Origin: Polyangiaceae bacterium
GTDB taxonomy: Bacteria > Myxococcota_A > Polyangia > Polyangiales > Polyangiaceae
Direction: 5' to 3'
DNA: 32,963 bases
NCBI GenBank assembly: GCA_020846005.1
Contig: JADLEQ010000104.1
Location: 1-32,963, forward strand
Under the pieces are notes generated by a model. The model was not told the origin of the DNA. It saw nothing but the letters and a program-made list of their open reading frames with translations, and searched no databases. This document shows positions 1 through 9,217 of the stretch, one piece after another. Position numbers and translations under genes: made by a program. How positions within the stretch are numbered: position 1 is the stretch's first letter; each line of letters begins with the position of its first letter.

Positions 1-123
1 ACGCCCGCCCCGTCCAAAAGCCTCGACATCAACGCCCGGATCTGCTGACGCGCACCCCCGCGATGGACCTCGTGGAGCCGGTCACGCGCACGCTCGATCA
101 CGAGCAACGAGAAGGCGCGCTAA

Positions 124-261
124 CACGAGGCGCTGGTCGCGGACGCCGCGGCGCCGCCCGAGGACGGCTTCTTCGACACCTCCGCGCGCTTCGCGGGTGC
201 CGTACGTGACGCGGGCGACCGCTGGACGCGCGAGCCGTGGCTGGTGTGGTCGGGGCGGTGA
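124..261 (+). pseudogene. 3' remnant of a secreted-type protein gene
   Basis: About 45 codons are open up to a TGA at 259-261, with strongly GC third positions and a sensible composition (a PPEDGFFDTSARFAGAV-type stretch, then W-T-R-E-P-W). The ending resembles the C-termini of exported beta-helix-type proteins of myxobacteria, a resemblance from memory that is not tested here. The same frame has stops at 46-48 and 121-123 and no start codon in between, so an intact gene cannot end here unless a frameshift or sequencing error is involved. The stop lies 4 nt from the convergent recQ stop. A truncated pseudogene is the best reading; chance openness in GC-rich DNA is the alternative. Confidence 0.35.
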
Positions 262-265
262 TGCG

Positions 266-1981
266 TCAGGGGTCGCTCGCGCCGCCCAACGCCTCGAGGA
301 ACGCCTCGCCGTAGGCGACGAGCCGCGCCGGGCCGACACCCGGCACGCTCCGCAGCTCGTCGAGGGAGCGCGGGCGACGCTCCGCCATGGCGCGGAGCGT
401 CGCGTCCGTGGCGACGACGTACGCGGGCAGCCCGCGCGCCTCGGCCAGCTCGCGACGCCGCGCGCGGAGCCGCTCGAAGAGCGGATCGGACGCGCGCGGG
501 GCCGAGCCGACCGGCGCGGCGGCTCGGGTCCGTCCCGGCGTCGGCGCACCTGCGAGCACGTCGACCGCGAGGCACACGTCGCAGGCGTCCCCGCACGGCT
601 CGATCCGCTCCTCGAAGTGACCGACCAGCGCAGCGTGGCGGCACGAGCGCCGCTCCGCGAACTCGTACATCGCGCGGACCTGCCGGCGCTGGCGCTCGAC
701 GATCTCGGCCGCGGCTTCGCTCTCCAGTCGATCGAACGCGAGCACGTCCGCCCAGGAGTAGAACAGCAGGCAGTCGCTCGCCTGACCGTCGCGGCCGGCG
801 CGCCCCACCTCCTGGTAGTAGCCCTCGAGCGATCGCGGGAGATCGCGGTGCACGACGAACCGCACGTCCGGCTTGTCGATCCCCATCCCGAACGCGATCG
901 TGGCGACCACCACGTCCGCGCGATCGCGCTTGAACGCGTCCTGAACTCGAGTCCGCTCCGCCGGCTCCATGCCCGCGTGGTACGCGAGCGCCCGAATCCC
1001 ACGTCCCCGCAGGTACTCGGCCGTGCTCTCCGTCGCGCGACGGGAGAGGCAGTAGACGATCCCGCTCTGGCCTGCCCGCGAGAGCACGAACCTGGCGATC
1101 AGCTCTCGAACGCTCCCGCGACCGTCCCCCTTGCGTCGCGCGTGGAGGCGGAGGTTCCTGCGAAAGAACGAGCCGCGCAGCACGACCGGGTCGCGCATCG
1201 CGAGCTGCTCGGCCACGTCCTGGATGACCGCCGGGGTCGCCGTCGCGGTCAGCGCGAGCACGGGCACACCCGGGAACCGGTGCTTCAACCCGGCGAGCGT
1301 GCGGTACGCCGGGCGGAAGTCGTGCCCCCACTGGGAGATGCAGTGCGCCTCGTCCACGGCGATGAGGCGCAAGCGCGCACGGGCGAGCGCCGCGCCGGCC
1401 GCCGCCTGCAGCCCCTCGGGGGCCGCGTACACGAGCTCGACCTCGCCGCGCTCGATCTGCCGCGCGCAGGCCCGGCGCTCCTCGAGCGACAGGCTCGAGT
1501 TCAGGTAGACGGCGCGCAGGCCGGCGGCGGCGGCGTTGTCGACCTGGTCCTTCATCAGCGCGATGAGCGGCGAGACGACCAGCGTCGTGCCCCCGAGCAG
1601 GCGCGCCGGGATCTGGTAGGTGAGCGACTTTCCGGCGCCGGTCGGCAGCACCCCGATGCAGTCTCGACCGGCGAGCAGCGCCTCGATCACCGGCCGCTGC
1701 CCCGGCCGGAACGACGGAAAGCCGAAGACGCCCGTCAGGATCTCGTCGGGGCCCTGGGCGAGCGGGGGGGCGGGGCGAGCGGAGTCGGCGACCTGGCGCA
1801 GCATGCTCACCACGTCGGGCTCGAACAGCGCGGGGTTGCGCCGATAGGCCAGCCGCAGCTCCGCGAGGGCGCTCGCCACGCGCGCCGCGTCGACCCCGAC
1901 GCGCGCGCACTCGAGCAGCGCGAGCGCGCGCTCCCGCACGGCGTCGCACGTGCCGAGCGCGTCCGGCAGCGGGGCGGTCAC
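266..1981 (-). CDS. recQ: RecQ-family ATP-dependent DNA helicase, lacking an evident winged-helix domain
   Basis: This 571-residue superfamily 2 helicase unwinds DNA 3'-5' in recombination and fork repair. Visible motifs are a RecQ motif 0-like FRPGQ (91-95), Walker A PTGAGKS (113-119, K118), DEAH (210-213), TATATP (245-250), motif V around GMGIDKPDV (365-373) and motif [12 protein letters not shown] (390-399). A zinc site uses Cys447, Cys463, Cys467 and Cys470. A C-terminal HRDC domain spans about 499-566. Only about 30 Ala/Pro-rich residues separate the zinc site from HRDC, so the RQC winged helix of E. coli RecQ (609 aa) appears missing, while about 80 residues precede the helicase. The start is GTG at 1981, 22 nt after the stop of the upstream Sel1 gene, so cotranscription is likely. 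Confidence 0.93.
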   Translation of the reverse strand: MTAPLPDALGTCDAVRERALALLECARVGVDAARVASALAELRLAYRRNPALFEPDVVSMLRQVADSARPAPPLAQGPDEILTGVFGFPSFRPGQRPVIEALLAGRDCIGVLPTGAGKSLTYQIPARLLGGTTLVVSPLIALMKDQVDNAAAAGLRAVYLNSSLSLEERRACARQIERGEVELVYAAPEGLQAAAGAALARARLRLIAVDEAHCISQWGHDFRPAYRTLAGLKHRFPGVPVLALTATATPAVIQDVAEQLAMRDPVVLRGSFFRRNLRLHARRKGDGRGSVRELIARFVLSRAGQSGIVYCLSRRATESTAEYLRGRGIRALAYHAGMEPAERTRVQDAFKRDRADVVVATIAFGMGIDKPDVRFVVHRDLPRSLEGYYQEVGRAGRDGQASDCLLFYSWADVLAFDRLESEAAAEIVERQRRQVRAMYEFAERRSCRHAALVGHFEERIEPCGDACDVCLAVDVLAGAPTPGRTRAAAPVGSAPRASDPLFERLRARRRELAEARGLPAYVVATDATLRAMAERRPRSLDELRSVPGVGPARLVAYGEAFLEALGGASDP

Positions 1982-2003
1982 GTCAGCGGCGAGCCGATCC
2001 CGC

Positions 2004-3677
2004 TCAGAGCGCGGCGCCGCAGGCGAGCGCCTCGCTGCCGTCGAGCTCTAGGTCGTCGACCTCGGCGGCGGCCCGGCGACCGAGCTCGACGCCAGCGGGA
2101 TCGTCGGCCGCGGCCTCGAGCTCCTCGAGCGTCGGGGCGAGCTCGCTCGTCCGCACGCCGCTCGCGCACGCGCTCCGGTAGCCCTGAAGGGCCGCCGCGG
2201 CGTCCAGCTGCTGCCCGGCCACGACCTGCATCGCCTCGGCGAGCGCGGGGCACCCCGCCTGACCGGCGCCGGAGCAGGCGCGCGCGTAGAGGCGGCAGGC
2301 CGCGATCTGGCTGCGCGGCGCGCCCTCGATGCCGTTCATGAGCATGACCCCGGCGTAGGCGCAGGCCTGAACGTCGCGCATCACGCACGCACGGAGCCAG
2401 AACTTGAACGCCGTCGGCCGGTTCTGCCGTGTCCCCTGGCCGTTGTAGGCGAGCACCCCCAGGCGAGTGCAGGCTGCGGGATCCCCCGCGACGCACCCCT
2501 TGCCCCCGAACGCCAGCGCCTTCACCCACTCCTGGCGGTTCACGAAGAAGGTGCTGAGCGCCGTGCACGCCTTGGCGACCTTGGCGTTGCAGCCGATGAG
2601 CCACATCTTCACCGCCTTGGCCTCGTCCTTCGCGAGGCCACCCGAGCCGAGCGCGAAGTACCAGCCGACGTACACGCAGCTCTCCATGTTGCCGATCTTG
2701 CACTGGTTCAGGCACTCGGTCGCGTCGTTCGGGTCGACCTTGCAGACGAAGCCGCGCGCGACGACGGCGCTCGCTTCGTCTTTCGCGCGATCGACCGCCT
2801 TCCTCGCCTCGTGCTCCACTCGCCTCATGGTCACGCAGCTGTTGCCGTCCCACCGGAGCCCCTCGCCACAGTCGGGGATGTCCTGCTTCGGCGGCGCGAG
2901 CGGCCCCTGCGCGGTCGCCGCGGGCTGCGGCGCCGGCTCCTCGCCGTCGAGCGGGACGATCTCGATGCGCAGCACGGCGCGACATCGAGACGGCGCCTTC
3001 GGCGCGTCCGGATCGGCCTTGTCGCACTCGACGAAGTCGCCCGCGGAGCGGAGCAACTCGCGGCTCCCCTCGGCGGCGACCTCGCCGCCACGGCCGAACA
3101 CGCTGGCCGAGGCCTGACCCTTCCGCACCCGGCCCGACATGAAGCGGAACGCGCCGACGGTCATGCCGCGGACGACGTGCGTCGCGCCCTCGCAGCGGCC
3201 GCGGAGCTGATCACGGCGCACCGACACGCGGTCCAGCTCGTGCTTGCCCACCATCCGGATCGCGACCGTCAATCCGCCGGACTGCTCGAGGCGGCCCTCG
3301 AGCTCGAAGGCACCGGCCGGCAGGTTCGCGTGCAGCTCCGCCTTCGACCGGAGCGTGATCAGCTCCTCCTGGGGGGTGAACCCGTGGTACTCGTACACGC
3401 CGTCCGCGTGACAGTCGGGCAGGAGCTCGAAGGTGCGCTCGTCGAACCGCACGACGGCGGGGCCCTTCGAGGCTCGCACCTCCAAGTCGGACCGGTTCTC
3501 CGGCGTCCAGTCGACGATGAGCGGCTTCGACTTGTTCTTCGCCACGGTGACCCGCGCGCGCTGCGGGTCGGTGTCGTCCACGAAGTCATCGGTGTCGGGG
3601 ATCATGGCGTTGCCGCACGCGACGACCGCCGCGAGCGAGGCCACCCCAAGCGCGAGCTTGCGTAGCGGGTAGAACAT
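2004..3677 (-). CDS. Sel1-repeat lipoprotein
   Basis: 557 residues. The start at ATG 3677 has AGGAG 7 nt upstream; a longer in-frame extension through the 12-bp repeat region is rejected because it is low-complexity. The signal peptide ends in lipobox AVVAC (Cys21), giving an outer-membrane or periplasmic lipoprotein. Residues about 35-270 form an uncharacterised domain with scattered Cys, followed by a Pro/Ala linker. The C-terminal half has Sel1/TPR-like helical repeats with paired Cys (patterns such as C-x-N-Q-C, A-C-T-A-L, A-A-C-T-R-L-G). Sel1 repeats usually scaffold protein-protein contacts; the partner here is unknown. It is the first gene before recQ, with a 22-nt gap. The lipoprotein and repeat calls are firm; the function is not. 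Confidence 0.85.
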   Translation of the reverse strand: MFYPLRKLALGVASLAAVVACGNAMIPDTDDFVDDTDPQRARVTVAKNKSKPLIVDWTPENRSDLEVRASKGPAVVRFDERTFELLPDCHADGVYEYHGFTPQEELITLRSKAELHANLPAGAFELEGRLEQSGGLTVAIRMVGKHELDRVSVRRDQLRGRCEGATHVVRGMTVGAFRFMSGRVRKGQASASVFGRGGEVAAEGSRELLRSAGDFVECDKADPDAPKAPSRCRAVLRIEIVPLDGEEPAPQPAATAQGPLAPPKQDIPDCGEGLRWDGNSCVTMRRVEHEARKAVDRAKDEASAVVARGFVCKVDPNDATECLNQCKIGNMESCVYVGWYFALGSGGLAKDEAKAVKMWLIGCNAKVAKACTALSTFFVNRQEWVKALAFGGKGCVAGDPAACTRLGVLAYNGQGTRQNRPTAFKFWLRACVMRDVQACAYAGVMLMNGIEGAPRSQIAACRLYARACSGAGQAGCPALAEAMQVVAGQQLDAAAALQGYRSACASGVRTSELAPTLEELEAAADDPAGVELGRRAAAEVDDLELDGSEALACGAAL

Positions 3678-3807
3678 GTTGTGGCTCCTAGCTTCGCATT
3701 TCACTCCGCGCTCGGCAGAATGTCCAGCCGCGCCCCCAAGGCCACGTGTCCCCGGCGGCGGGCGTCGCGCCATCGGCCCGATCGAGCGCGTCCCCTCGGC
3801 CGCCCAG

Positions 3808-3891
3808 CCTCCTGCGGCGCCTCCTGCAGCGCCTCCTGCAGCGCCTCCTGCAGCGCCTCCTGCAGCGCCTCCTGCAGCGCCTCCTGGCGCC
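3808..3891. repeat. 12-bp tandem minisatellite, seven units
   Basis: The unit cctcctgcagcg occurs as five perfect copies from 3820 to 3879, flanked by a one-base variant at 3808-3819 and a diverged copy at 3880-3891. There are no spacers. Because 12 is a multiple of 3 the array stays open in several frames and produces spurious poly-AP or poly-GGAA frames. It lies about 130-215 bp upstream of the Sel1 lipoprotein start and about 210 bp upstream of the divergent lipoprotein, where copy-number change could alter promoter spacing. Confidence 0.9.
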
Positions 3892-4066
3892 GGGCGGGCG
3901 CGAAGTTTGCGCGCTCCGCGCCGGCGCACCGATCCTGCCGCCGGCTGGGAGCGCCGCGCACACGTCCGGCGCCGACGCGCCGGGCTCATGTCCGGCACCG
4001 GAGCGCGGCCCCCACGACGAGCCCCCCTTGCGAGCTGATCTGGCGGACGTGTATCGTTTAGGGGGC

Positions 4067-4072
4067 TAGACT
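4067..4072 (+). promoter_or_regulatory. -10-like box TAGACT
   Basis: TAGACT ends 27 nt before the ATG at 4100 and matches the TAnnnT hexamers before other genes in this window. I see no clear TTGACA-like -35 at 17 bp spacing. Confidence 0.4.
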
Positions 4073-4099
4073 CGTCCAACCCAACGGAAGGTCCTGAAC

Positions 4100-4864
4100 A
4101 TGATGAGCGTCCGAGGCATCACCCTCTCGAAATCGGCCTACGGGGTCGCCCTGGGGCTCCTCGCGGCCCTGTCGGTGCATTGCGGCGGAGGCGGCGGCTC
4201 GCCCGGCGGCCAGAGCACCGATCAGATGGTGCAGGATCTGCTCCGCGGCGCGGACACCGGCGGGGGCGGCCAGCCGCCGCCCGGCGGGCAACAGAACACG
4301 CTGGGCCCGGCGCCGTCGTCCGGGGGGCAGCCCACGGCGGGCAGTGGCAGCAGCGGCGGCGGCGGCAGCTCCGAGTTCTACTCGTTCGAGGAGAACGTCC
4401 AGCGCATCAAGGAGAAGGTCCCCACCTGGGACAACGGCTCCGGCGTCACCGTGAACTTCCTCAACGAGACCAGCGGCAAGCGGCTAAGCATCGTGTTCGT
4501 CGACCAGACGGCGCCGATCTACAAGGACCAGATTGGGCTCTGGGTCGTCCAGGGGAAGGCCACCGGCAACAACGAGACGCTCGGCCACATGGTCATCGGG
4601 CTGCAGAACCTCGCGCCCGGCCGCTACTCCGGGAGCCCGTCGAACAAGTCCGTCGTGATGAGCATCGCGCTCACGTCCGGCAACTACGACGGGAACTCCC
4701 CAGAGACGACCTGGACGATCAACCAGGGCGGCTGGATCGAGCTCACGCTCCAGGAGGGCCGTTCCGCGGGTGACCTCGAGGGGACCTTCCGCGCGAAGCT
4801 CTACTCGAACGACACGAAGAAGTTCTACACCGTCGAGAACGGGTACTTGTACATCAACCGCTGA
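4100..4864 (+). CDS. Secreted lipoprotein of unknown function
   Basis: 254 residues. There are tandem ATGs at 4100 and 4103, with GGAAGG at 4086-4091 favouring the first. An N-terminal hydrophobic segment runs into Cys near residue 29, followed by a Gly run. The residue before the Cys is His, so the lipobox is imperfect. Residues about 30-92 are a Gly/Ser/Pro/Gln-rich linker. The rest (about 93-254) looks like a single beta-rich domain with many Asn, Gly and Thr and no recognisable catalytic motif. The gene stands alone, divergent from the Sel1 lipoprotein and convergent with the sigma factor. I do not recognise the family. Confidence 0.8.
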   Translation: MMSVRGITLSKSAYGVALGLLAALSVHCGGGGGSPGGQSTDQMVQDLLRGADTGGGGQPPPGGQQNTLGPAPSSGGQPTAGSGSSGGGGSSEFYSFEENVQRIKEKVPTWDNGSGVTVNFLNETSGKRLSIVFVDQTAPIYKDQIGLWVVQGKATGNNETLGHMVIGLQNLAPGRYSGSPSNKSVVMSIALTSGNYDGNSPETTWTINQGGWIELTLQEGRSAGDLEGTFRAKLYSNDTKKFYTVENGYLYINR

Positions 4865-4890
4865 GGCCCTCGAGCCCGAGCCCACGAGCC

Positions 4891-4923
4891 CAGGGCGGCG
4901 CGACCGGGAGGTCCGCCGCCCTG
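4891..4923. terminator. Bidirectional hairpin terminator
   Basis: The arms cagggcggcg (4891-4900) and cgccgccctg (4914-4923) pair perfectly over 10 bp. They enclose a one-base bulge, a nested GACC/GGTC stem and a GGGA tetraloop. A short T run (gtcgttt) follows on the plus strand. It sits between the convergent stops of the 4100-4864 lipoprotein and the sigma factor. Confidence 0.7.
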
Positions 4924-4942
4924 GTCGTTTGCGGGGCCGGGG

Positions 4943-6292
4943 TCAGCCCTCGATGAAGCTCTTCAGGTCGCGAGCGCGGCGGCCGACTTGGAGCTTGCGG
5001 AGCGCCTTCGCCTCGATCTGCCGGATGCGCTCGCGTGTCACCTGGAAGAGCTGGCCGACCTCCTCGAGCGTGTGGTCGCTCTTCTCGTCGATGCCGAAGC
5101 GGAGCCGGAGCACCTGCTCCTCGCGCGGCGTGAGCGACTTCAGCACGCGGCGGGTCTGGTCCGAGAGGTCGTTCTCCACGAGGGCGTCCATCGGGCTCTC
5201 GGCCTTCACGTCCTCGATCAGATCACCGAGCTGACGGTCCTCGTCGTCGCCGATCGGGGTCTCGAGGCTGATGGCGTCCTTGCCGATCTCGAGGACCTTC
5301 TTCACGCGGGCGATGGGCATGTCGAGCTCGTCGGCGATCTCCTTCGCCGTGGGCTCGCGCCCGTGTTGGTGGAGGAACGTGCGGTTCACCCGTTGCACGG
5401 CGCGCAGCGTGTCGACCATGTGGACGGGGATGCGGATCGTGCGGGCCTGATCGGCGAGCGCGCGCTGGATAGCCTGGCGCACCCACCAGGTCGCGTAGGT
5501 GCTGAACTTGTAGCCGCGGCGGTAGTCGAACTTCTCCACCGCCTTCATGACGCCGATGTTCCCCTCTTGGATGAGGTCGAGGAACTGGAGCCCGCGGTTC
5601 TGGTACTTCTTGGCGATCGAGACGACGAGCCGGAGGTTGGCCTCGATGAGCTGGGCGCGGGCCTGATCGGCGCGGCGCTGACCCTTCGCGATGGTCTCGC
5701 AGCACTGCTGGAGGCGCTTCTTGTCGACCTTGAGCTCGGGGTGGGGGAAGGTCCCGTTCGTGACCGCCTCCCCCTCGCGGCGCCCGTTCTTCGTGCTCAC
5801 GCGCGCGTACTCGGCGCGAATGGCGCCCGCGAGCTTGTGGATCATGGGGCGGCAGAGCGGCAGCTCGCCCACCGCCTTCGCGAGCTGACCTCGGGCCTCC
5901 ACCAGCGACTCGTCCAGCGCCGCGCGGCGCTCCGCCGGCGCCGCCCCCCGCTCGGCTCCGAGGTCCGTCACCTTCTTCTCGAGGCGGCGGATGCGATCGA
6001 AAGTTCGCTGGAGCTTGCGGTCCGCCTCGACCTCGTCGAAGTCATCCTCCTCGGCGGCGTCCCCTAGCAGATCCTGGATCTTGACCTTGCCGGCCTTCAT
6101 TTGGTCGCGCAGGCCGAGGACGAGCTGCGCGGCCACCGGGCTCTCGATCACCGCGGTGCGCACGGCGTTCTCGCCGTCCTCGATGCGCATGGCGATCTCG
6201 ACCTCCCCCTCTCGCGTGAGGAGGCTGACGTTCGCCATCTTGCGCAGGTAGCTGCGGACCGAGTCGTTGCTCCAGCTTTCTTCTTTTTCCAC
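4943..6292 (-). CDS. rpoD: RpoD-type sigma-70 factor without region 1.1
   Basis: 449 residues from GTG 6292, preceded by GAGGTGGA; the next upstream in-frame sequence is Arg/Pro-rich and non-coding in character. Region 1.2 is at about 8-40 ([17 protein letters not shown]). A charged, helical non-conserved region spans about 45-205. Region 2 runs about 215-285 ([13 protein letters not shown], then FLDLIQEGN, then [15 protein letters not shown]), region 3 about 290-365 and region 4 about 383-440, with the [20 protein letters not shown]. Primary sigma factors normally carry region 1.1, which blocks free sigma from binding DNA; none is present. It may be the housekeeping factor of a lineage that lost region 1.1, or a second RpoD paralogue. 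It is divergent from a region-4-like protein. Confidence 0.92.
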   Translation of the reverse strand: MEKEESWSNDSVRSYLRKMANVSLLTREGEVEIAMRIEDGENAVRTAVIESPVAAQLVLGLRDQMKAGKVKIQDLLGDAAEEDDFDEVEADRKLQRTFDRIRRLEKKVTDLGAERGAAPAERRAALDESLVEARGQLAKAVGELPLCRPMIHKLAGAIRAEYARVSTKNGRREGEAVTNGTFPHPELKVDKKRLQQCCETIAKGQRRADQARAQLIEANLRLVVSIAKKYQNRGLQFLDLIQEGNIGVMKAVEKFDYRRGYKFSTYATWWVRQAIQRALADQARTIRIPVHMVDTLRAVQRVNRTFLHQHGREPTAKEIADELDMPIARVKKVLEIGKDAISLETPIGDDEDRQLGDLIEDVKAESPMDALVENDLSDQTRRVLKSLTPREEQVLRLRFGIDEKSDHTLEEVGQLFQVTRERIRQIEAKALRKLQVGRRARDLKSFIEG

Positions 6293-6776
6293 GCTCCACC
6301 TCGAGGTGCGGGGGCTGCACCGCCCCGGCGGCGAACCGCCAGGGGGAACCCGAGTCGCCGCCGGCCCAGGAGCCTTCCGGGCGGTCGGAGGGGCGTAGCT
6401 TAGTCGCAACGCGCGCCTGCGCACGCGGATTGTGACACGGAACGACCTCCAGGGATCCTGGCTCATGCGGTTGGAATCACACGGTATTTTCTCCTGGCGC
6501 CCGAATGGATCCAGGAACCGGCCCGCGGGCGGAGCCGCGCGGCGCCCCCGCCTCGGCGGAGCCGCGCGAGGCCCGGCGCCGGCGAGGCGCCGGTGGGGCC
6601 GGGGGCGGAGCGTCGCCCGGCGGCGCGCGGGGCGACGCTGTGGGTCCATGTCATCCATGTCCCACCTTCTCGTTCCATTCGGCGGCGCGGCGCGCCTCCG
6701 GGCTTTCCATATGGAGCCACCGGGTCTAGGGGTCGGAAGCGAACGACCGACGCAAACCCGCAGGGGAGGACCTCCG
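6293..6776. other. Divergent intergenic region between two sigma-related genes
   Basis: 484 bp without a supported gene. It contains a 14-bp direct repeat ggcggagccgcgcg at 6528-6541 and 6555-6568 and a GC palindromic stretch around 6574-6592. Some open frames cross it but have low-complexity products. Promoters for both divergent genes must lie here; I could not place them securely. Confidence 0.5.
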
Positions 6777-7280
6777 ATGCAGCGAAGCCAAGCGATCGAA
6801 GCACCCGACTCCACATCGCCCTCGAACCCCGCGCGTTCGATCGCCCACCCGCCGTGCGTGAGCCGCGATCAGCGACGGTCCAGCCGCAAGCGAGCGGTGC
6901 GCGCGCGGACGATCCGCCCGGCGAACCTCGCGCGCTCCGAGCTGGCGCGCGACCTCATCGAGCTGCTGGACTCGCCTCGACCACGCACGCGATCGGAGTG
7001 CGCGGAGGGGCCGCGGCCCTGCCCGCACGTCGGATGCAAGCACCACCTCTATCTCGATGTGTCGCCGCGAACCGGAGCGATCAAGCTGAACTTCCCGGAC
7101 CTTGAGCCGTGGGAGCTCGAGCAGAGCTGCGCGCTCGACATCGCGGACGGTGGCGGCGCCACGCTGGAGGACGTCGGCGCGATCATGAACCTCACGCGCG
7201 AGCGCGTCCGACAGCTCGAGATCATGGCGCTCGCGCGCCTGGGCACGCTGGCGGACATGCGCGCGCTCCGCTTCGGCTGA
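6777..7280 (+). CDS. Sigma-region-4-like DNA-binding protein with Cys/His motif
   Basis: 167 residues from ATG 6777, which has GGGAGG about 7 nt upstream; an in-frame extension to 6432 lacks such support. The N-terminal 65 residues are basic and Ser/Pro-rich. The middle has a [14 protein letters not shown] segment with two Cys and two His that could bind metal. The C-terminus matches the sigma-70 region 4 helix-turn-helix ([20 protein letters not shown]), but there is no region 2, so it cannot act as a complete sigma factor. Similar small proteins occur in deltaproteobacterial lineages, to my knowledge without a settled function. Plausible roles are a promoter-binding co-regulator or a competitor of the divergent sigma factor; both are inference. 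Confidence 0.82.
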   Translation: MQRSQAIEAPDSTSPSNPARSIAHPPCVSRDQRRSSRKRAVRARTIRPANLARSELARDLIELLDSPRPRTRSECAEGPRPCPHVGCKHHLYLDVSPRTGAIKLNFPDLEPWELEQSCALDIADGGGATLEDVGAIMNLTRERVRQLEIMALARLGTLADMRALRFG

Positions 7281-7334
7281 GCCGCGGGCCGCGAGGGAGC
7301 GCCCCCCACGTCGGCGCAGCGGGCGCCGCGCTCA
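7278..7334. terminator. Weak bidirectional hairpin anchored on both stop codons
   Basis: TGAGC at 7278-7282 (including the plus-strand stop) pairs with GCTCA at 7330-7334 (including the minus-strand stop). After a one-base bulge, GCGG pairs with CCGC. The interior is GC-rich without a T tract. Confidence 0.35.
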
Positions 7335-8825
7335 GTGCGCGTTCGCCAAGACCGGATCGTCTTCGCGGAGCAGCTCTTCCCACGTCGGCGGCCGCGCGCC
7401 GTGGCGGTTCAGGACCGCCGGCTCCCGGAGCGTCCCGAGCCCGAGGAGCAGCGAGTGGAGCCCCACCCAGCGGCCGACGAGCCCCGCGGGAAGCAGCCGG
7501 CTCGCCGGCGTGCGCGTCGACTCCTCGCAGTGGCGCTTGGCGTCGGTGAAGGCGTCGTAGTACCGCTGGACGCACCGCCGCGGATCGGCCCGCAGCCGCG
7601 CGTGCTCCTGCGCGCGGTGGGCGAGCGCGCGGCGCCGATGGCCGTTGCGCAGGAGCGCGACCGCCGCCGTGCCGAACTTCCAGTCCGAGCTCGCCGTGTC
7701 CGGTCCGGGGCGGACGAGCACGCCCGTCTCGCCGTCGCGGACCTGCTGGGACACGCCCATGCCGTCCTCCAGCGCGACGATCGGCAGCCCGCACCACGCC
7801 GCCTCGCTGACCACCTGCCCGTACGTCTCGGAGAGCGACGTGTAGACGAACAGATCGGCGTGGCGGTACCAGGTGGGCAGCTCGAGCAGGCGCTTCTCGC
7901 CGACGAAGAACGCTCGATCCGCGATGCCGAGCTCGGCGGCGCGCGCGCGGAAGGCGTCGTGGTCGGGCCCGTCACCCACGAGCGTGAGCGTGGCCTCGGG
8001 GACCTCCGGCGCGATCCAGCGCGCGAAGATCTCCAGCAGGCGAGCGATGCCCTTCTCCCGCGAGTGACGGCACACCACGAGCAGCCGGGCGCCGCGCCGG
8101 GCCTCGGCGGGGAAGGGATCGGCGCCGATGGGCGCATCGAACACCTTCGGCTCCACGCTCCTCGGGATGACGTGGATGGGCACCGTCACCCCGCGCTCGC
8201 GCCAGTAGCGCTCGAGCTTCTCGCTGAGGACGACGAGCCCGTCGCTGCGGTTGTAGTTCGCCGCCATCTGCCGCTCCACCCACGGCATCATCGCGCCGGA
8301 GAAGAACGAATTCACCGCGCGGTTCTCGTTCAGCGAGTCCGGCAGGAGGACGTTGTAGACGCTCGGCAGGTGGAGCGTGTTCACGCAGACGAACGGCACC
8401 CGGTGGCGCAGGCGCAGCCACAAGCCGAGGTCCAACATCGAGGTCGTGCACTGCGCGAGGACGACGTCGAGCTGGGCCGCCGCGACCCGCGCGAAGCTCG
8501 CTCGCGAGGGCATCGGGACGTGAACGCCGGGGTGATTGCGGAGCGGGAAGCTCGGCAACACCACGTGGCGCCGCGGGAGCTCGGCCTCGGTGGCGTCGGG
8601 ATCGTGCGGCCCGATGATCGTCACCTCGTGCCCTCGGACCGAGAGCTCGCGATAGAGGAACTGGCTGGCGAACGATGAGCCGTTCGCGTAGGGGACCCGC
8701 ACGTAGTCGTTCAGGATGCCCACGCGACGGGGCCACTCGAGCTCGGCGGCCGCCGCGGGGCGGCGCAGGCCGACGAGCGCGCGCTCGGCGCGAGGTGCAG
8801 GGCTGGGATCGATGTGAAGCGTCAT
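7332..8825 (-). CDS. GT4-family glycosyltransferase
   Basis: 497 residues with GT-B architecture. The N-terminal Rossmann domain starts at about residue 33 ([18 protein letters not shown]), typical of GT4 enzymes. The C-terminal domain has [18 protein letters not shown] and the EX7E pair Glu333/Glu341 in [10 protein letters not shown], which binds the nucleotide-sugar donor. About 110 extra residues follow the catalytic fold and end in an acidic tail. It probably transfers a hexose to a lipid or polysaccharide acceptor at the inner membrane; donor and acceptor cannot be read from sequence. The start is ATG 8825 without a clear Shine-Dalgarno. The gene is divergent from another glycosyltransferase, which suggests a small glycosylation locus. 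Confidence 0.88.
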   Translation of the reverse strand: MTLHIDPSPAPRAERALVGLRRPAAAAELEWPRRVGILNDYVRVPYANGSSFASQFLYRELSVRGHEVTIIGPHDPDATEAELPRRHVVLPSFPLRNHPGVHVPMPSRASFARVAAAQLDVVLAQCTTSMLDLGLWLRLRHRVPFVCVNTLHLPSVYNVLLPDSLNENRAVNSFFSGAMMPWVERQMAANYNRSDGLVVLSEKLERYWRERGVTVPIHVIPRSVEPKVFDAPIGADPFPAEARRGARLLVVCRHSREKGIARLLEIFARWIAPEVPEATLTLVGDGPDHDAFRARAAELGIADRAFFVGEKRLLELPTWYRHADLFVYTSLSETYGQVVSEAAWCGLPIVALEDGMGVSQQVRDGETGVLVRPGPDTASSDWKFGTAAVALLRNGHRRRALAHRAQEHARLRADPRRCVQRYYDAFTDAKRHCEESTRTPASRLLPAGLVGRWVGLHSLLLGLGTLREPAVLNRHGARPPTWEELLREDDPVLANAH

Positions 8826-9217
8826 CAGGGATTCCAGGCGGGCGCGCGAGCGGCGCGTCCTACGGGCGAAGCGAGGGGGGAGTCAACGGGGATCGTGGCG
8901 GCCGCGAGAGGGCGGCCCGGAGGACGCTCAGTGCAACCCCCTTGCCAGCTCGGCCTCGCCGCGCCGGCCGGGCGCTGGACACACGCCCAGCCATGAATTC
9001 CCGCCGGAAGGCGGGGGAACTCGGCGGCGGCGCGGCAGGCGGTGCGACCGGCGCTACGCGGCGGCAGGGCGAGTGTGGTGATTTTGCGACGGTCGCCATT
9101 CACACCCCCGGCGGGGAGGTCAGGTCCCCGCCGAGCGCCTCGCGCCTTGGCGCGTCCCGGCCCGCGCGGCCAACTAATCGGCGGCGGGGCCGTCCCGGCT
9201 AGGCTGGCGGAGCGCCG
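8826..9217. other. Divergent intergenic region with a stable hairpin
   Basis: 392 bp between divergent glycosyltransferase genes. The arms cggcgggga (9109-9117) and tccccgccg (9125-9133) form a perfect 9-bp stem with a 7-nt loop, about 85 nt upstream of the plus-strand gene. No T tract follows, and it precedes the TAGGCT box, so it would lie upstream of the inferred transcript. It could be an operator or a structured RNA from another promoter. I see no gene. Confidence 0.5.
9200..9205 (+). promoter_or_regulatory. -10-like box TAGGCT close to start codon
   Basis: TAGGCT ends 12 nt before GTG 9218. If used, the transcript would start about 5 nt before the start codon, although GGCGGAG lies in that interval. 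Confidence 0.35.

Larger units (their letters stand above)
3678..4099. other. Divergent intergenic region with tandem repeat
   Basis: 422 bp between divergently transcribed lipoprotein genes. It holds the 12-bp tandem repeat (3808-3891) and a TAGACT box near the plus-strand gene. Open frames through it are Ala/Gly/Arg low-complexity products of the repeat, and I do not support any gene here. Confidence 0.6.

Noticed and set aside
197-2341. Long plus-strand open frame opposite recQ and the Sel1 gene
   Set aside because: Arg/Glu/His-rich antisense product typical of GC-rich genes; the opposite strand encodes recognised domains.
3808-3891. CRISPR-like array
   Set aside because: Units are 12 bp, contiguous and without spacers, hence a minisatellite.
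6528-6568. 14-bp direct repeats between the sigma-related genes as an operator or attachment site
   Set aside because: Only two copies in very GC-rich DNA and no integrase or known operator pattern nearby.
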